Shown: positions 61,745 through 64,000 of the stretch, piece by piece
How the letters are laid out: each line of letters starts with the position of its first letter
Position numbering within the stretch: position 1 is the first letter of the stretch
Origin: Flavobacteriaceae bacterium MAR_2009_75
GTDB lineage: Bacteria; Bacteroidota; Bacteroidia; Flavobacteriales; Flavobacteriaceae
Direction of reading: 5' to 3'
DNA length: 64,000 bases
NCBI GenBank assembly: GCA_002813285.1
Contig: PHTZ01000001.1
Coordinates: 3,533,501-3,597,500 of the forward strand
The notes under the pieces: generated by a model
Seen by the model: the letters and a program-made list of their open reading frames with translations, nothing else
Database searches by the model: none
What the model was told of the DNA's origin: nothing
Position numbers and translations under genes: made by a program

Positions 61745-63754
61745 TTATTTTTCTTCACCTTCTTCGGCCAAAGTGCCTGTTACCTCCGAATCGTCGGCAC
61801 TTGCATCGCTCAGCTTCTCTTGGCCTTTCTCGTCGAACTCTTTATCAAAAGGTCTTTTTCCAAAAATTTTCTCTAAATCTTCTTTAAAAATAACTTCTTT
61901 TTCTAAAAGTCTTTCTGCCAAAGTGGTGAGTTTGTCTTTATTATCTTCTAATACCTTAATAGCTCTTTGGTACTGTTCTTCAATAATCTTAGAAATTTCT
62001 TCATCGATTTTCTTGGCAGTATCTTCGCTATATGGTTTTGAAAAGCCATAAGAGTCTTGACCTGATGAATCGTAATAGGTTAAGTTTCCTATTTCGTCAT
62101 TGAGTCCGTAAATGGTGACCATGGCCCTCGCTTGTTTAGTTACTTTTTCCAGATCGCTTAGAGCTCCTGTAGATATTTTGTCGAAAATAACTCTTTCAGC
62201 TGCACGGCCTCCCATGGTGGCGCACATCTCATCAAGCATTTGCTCAGGTCTCACAATCAAACGCTCTTCCGGTAGATACCATGCGGCACCTAAAGATTGA
62301 CCTCTAGGAACGATAGTTACCTTTACCAAAGGCGCAGCGTGTTCCAACATCCAACTCACGGTTGCATGACCAGCTTCATGAAAAGCAATGGTCTTTTTTT
62401 CGCCTGGAGTGATAATTTTATTTTTCTTTTCGAGTCCGCCCACAATTCTATCTACGGCATCCAAGAAATCTTGTTTTGTCACCGCCTTACGTTCTTTTCG
62501 TGCGGCTATCAAGGCAGCTTCATTACATACATTGGCAATATCGGCACCTGAGAACCCGGGCGTCTGTCTGGCCAAGAACTCCATATCTAAAGCCTCAGCA
62601 GTTTTTATTGGTCTTAAATGAACTTCGAAGATTTCTCTTCGTTCCCTAATGTCGGGAAGATCAACATAAATCTGTCTATCAAATCTACCCGCACGCATAA
62701 GGGCTTTATCCAATACATCGGCCCGGTTGGTAGCCGCTAGTACTATCACATTGGTATTAGTGCCGAAACCATCCATTTCGGTTAATAGCTGGTTCAAAGT
62801 ATTCTCTCGTTCGTCATTACTGCCAGTGAAGTTGTTTTTTCCGCGAGCACGTCCGATAGCATCAATCTCATCAATAAAGATGATTGCTGGTGATTTATCT
62901 TTCGCTTGCTTGAAAAGGTCACGTACCCTAGAGGCACCTACACCCACGAACATTTCAACAAAGTCAGAACCTGATAGTGAAAAGAAAGGTACTTTGGCTT
63001 CGCCTGCAACGGCTTTCGCCAAGAGGGTCTTACCCGTACCAGGAGGGCCTACCAATAAGGCACCTTTAGGGATTTTACCTCCTAAAGAGGTATACTTATC
63101 TGGATTTTTAAGAAATTCTACAATTTCTTCTACTTCTTCTTTGGCGCCTTCAAGGCCTGCAACATCTTTGAACGATGTACGGGTATCGGTCTTTTCGTCG
63201 AAAAGTTTCGCTTTCGATTTACCAATATTAAAAATTTGGCCTCCAGCGCCACCACCACCACCGCCTGACATTCTGCGCATAAGGTAGATCCATATACCAA
63301 TAATCAATACAAAAGGTAGAATACCTAACAATAAATCCATGAGGTAATTATTGTCGGTATCATAATCTACAATAGTATCGAGATTATTTTCCTTTTTTAT
63401 GTTCTTGATTTCATTCTCGAAATTCTGAAGGTCACCATAATCAAGTACATACTGTGGCGTAACGCCCGTTGAAGGCAAAAAAGGCTTGTCATTCACATCG
63501 TTATGCACATCTTTGGCAAGCGCTTCGTCAGTTAGAAATACCTTGGCCTGTCTTGTATTGGTGATTATCATTATTTCCTTGACATCACCATTTCTTAAGT
63601 ACTCTTGTAATTCTGAAGTGGTTGTTTTCTTGGTGCTGGCGAAATTGCCGCTACCTAAAAATTGAAAACCTATTAAAAGTACCGCAATCAATCCATAAAT
63701 CCACCATGAGCTGAACTTAGGTTTCTTCGGGTTCACATTATTATCTTTAGCCAT
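61745..63754 (-). CDS. ftsH: ATP-dependent zinc metalloprotease FtsH
   Basis: 669 residues. Two membrane helices (about 15-35 and 139-160) flank a periplasmic domain. AAA+ module: Walker A GPPGTGKT 236-243, Walker B IIFIDEID 291-298, SRH with RAGRFDRQ. The M41 zinc site HEAGH is at 459-463. A glycine-rich linker (SGGGGGGAGG) follows the second helix. FtsH degrades membrane and unfolded proteins and, in other bacteria, controls LPS synthesis. It lies 9 bp after rsfS and 62 bp before the LUD gene. Confidence 0.98.
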   Translation of the reverse strand: MAKDNNVNPKKPKFSSWWIYGLIAVLLIGFQFLGSGNFASTKKTTTSELQEYLRNGDVKEIMIITNTRQAKVFLTDEALAKDVHNDVNDKPFLPSTGVTPQYVLDYGDLQNFENEIKNIKKENNLDTIVDYDTDNNYLMDLLLGILPFVLIIGIWIYLMRRMSGGGGGGAGGQIFNIGKSKAKLFDEKTDTRTSFKDVAGLEGAKEEVEEIVEFLKNPDKYTSLGGKIPKGALLVGPPGTGKTLLAKAVAGEAKVPFFSLSGSDFVEMFVGVGASRVRDLFKQAKDKSPAIIFIDEIDAIGRARGKNNFTGSNDERENTLNQLLTEMDGFGTNTNVIVLAATNRADVLDKALMRAGRFDRQIYVDLPDIRERREIFEVHLRPIKTAEALDMEFLARQTPGFSGADIANVCNEAALIAARKERKAVTKQDFLDAVDRIVGGLEKKNKIITPGEKKTIAFHEAGHATVSWMLEHAAPLVKVTIVPRGQSLGAAWYLPEERLIVRPEQMLDEMCATMGGRAAERVIFDKISTGALSDLEKVTKQARAMVTIYGLNDEIGNLTYYDSSGQDSYGFSKPYSEDTAKKIDEEISKIIEEQYQRAIKVLEDNKDKLTTLAERLLEKEVIFKEDLEKIFGKRPFDKEFDEKGQEKLSDASADDSEVTGTLAEEGEEK

Positions 63755-63763
63755 TCTTTTTTT

Positions 63764-64000
63764 TTACTGGTTTAAACTACTTTCCACTGAAGTTACTTTG
63801 GCATCTCCCCACAGACCCTCAATGTCATAAAATTCTCGAATCTGTTTTTGGAAAACATGTACGACCACATTAACATAATCCATCAAAATCCACTCGGCAT
63901 TGTCTTCACCTTCTACATGCCAAGGTTTATCTTTGATAGCTTTGCTAACTGTTTTTCGAATCGAGCCTACTATTGCATTTACATGCGTATTAGAAGTACC
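63764..64000 (-). CDS. rsfS: ribosome silencing factor RsfS, 3' part
   Basis: The frame runs to the window edge; 78 codons and a TAA stop (63766-63764) are present, and the start lies beyond 64000. KAIKDKPWHVEGEDNAEWILMDYVNVVVHVF and REFYDIEGLWGDAK are the typical RsfS (YbeB/DUF143) segments. RsfS binds L14 of the large ribosomal subunit and blocks subunit joining in starvation. It is the first visible gene of the rsfS-ftsH-LUD-cdsA-psd-acyl-CoA-binding operon. Confidence 0.95.
   Translation of the reverse strand, partial: GTSNTHVNAIVGSIRKTVSKAIKDKPWHVEGEDNAEWILMDYVNVVVHVFQKQIREFYDIEGLWGDAKVTSVESSLNQ

Overview
The window comes from a bacterium of the phylum Bacteroidota, almost certainly family Flavobacteriaceae and probably a marine member of the Maribacter/Zobellia/Arenibacter kind (the genus is an inference). 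The signs are type IX secretion (T9SS) sorting domains, a PorP/SprF outer-membrane protein, promoters of the form TTG-N17-23-TAnnTTTG, little use of Shine-Dalgarno sites, AT-rich DNA and several Bacteroidota-only families. No rRNA, tRNA, IS element, prophage or CRISPR array was found.

Layout. 1-6276: the end of apbE, a minus-strand gpmI-map-methyltransferase operon, a secreted ankyrin protein, a 55-aa membrane protein, and an M15 peptidase followed by an M48 peptidase. 6277-24507: a cell-surface locus. On the plus strand it has a 241-aa secreted protein, a 3462-aa adhesin with 17 tandem 105-residue units, and a PorP/SprF protein. Converging on these from the minus strand are a 1347-aa fibre-like protein and a 382-aa T9SS type B protein. 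The two arms mirror each other in gene order and in domain content. 24508-28956: two overlapping paralogous carboxypeptidase-regulatory-domain proteins, a DUF6702-like protein and an M1 metallopeptidase. 29074-32468: tatA, PAP2 phosphatase, O-methyltransferase, GNAT acetyltransferase, kynureninase. 32501-39121: a two-component pair, an MFS transporter behind a LacI-type palindrome, a lipoprotein, a stand-alone ClpP and an iron-sulfur photolyase/cryptochrome.

39400-50215: kynurenine 3-monooxygenase (partner of kynU), a coiled-coil protein of the zinc-ribbon family that has lost its cysteines, Nif3-like protein, lpxK, a TPR hybrid histidine kinase coupled to gap, lipA, an ECF sigma factor with a small Cys-rich membrane protein, and a second ECF sigma with its anti-sigma. 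50422-59336: murB, aminotransferase, aspartyl protease with PDZ, DUF1573 protein, valS, a TetR regulator and a creatininase-family hydrolase. 59350-64000: a tight minus-strand operon rsfS-ftsH-LUD protein-cdsA-psd-acyl-CoA-binding protein, linking membrane protein quality control to phospholipid synthesis.

Most of the window is ordinary chromosomal housekeeping. The unusual part is the surface locus. Its 315-bp units are in perfect register, carry many synonymous differences, and show two-unit (630 bp) shared tracts that point to repeat exchange. Smaller points of interest are an operator-promoter after tetR with no efflux genes behind it, a possible small RNA beside a sigma factor, and the gap/histidine-kinase coupling.
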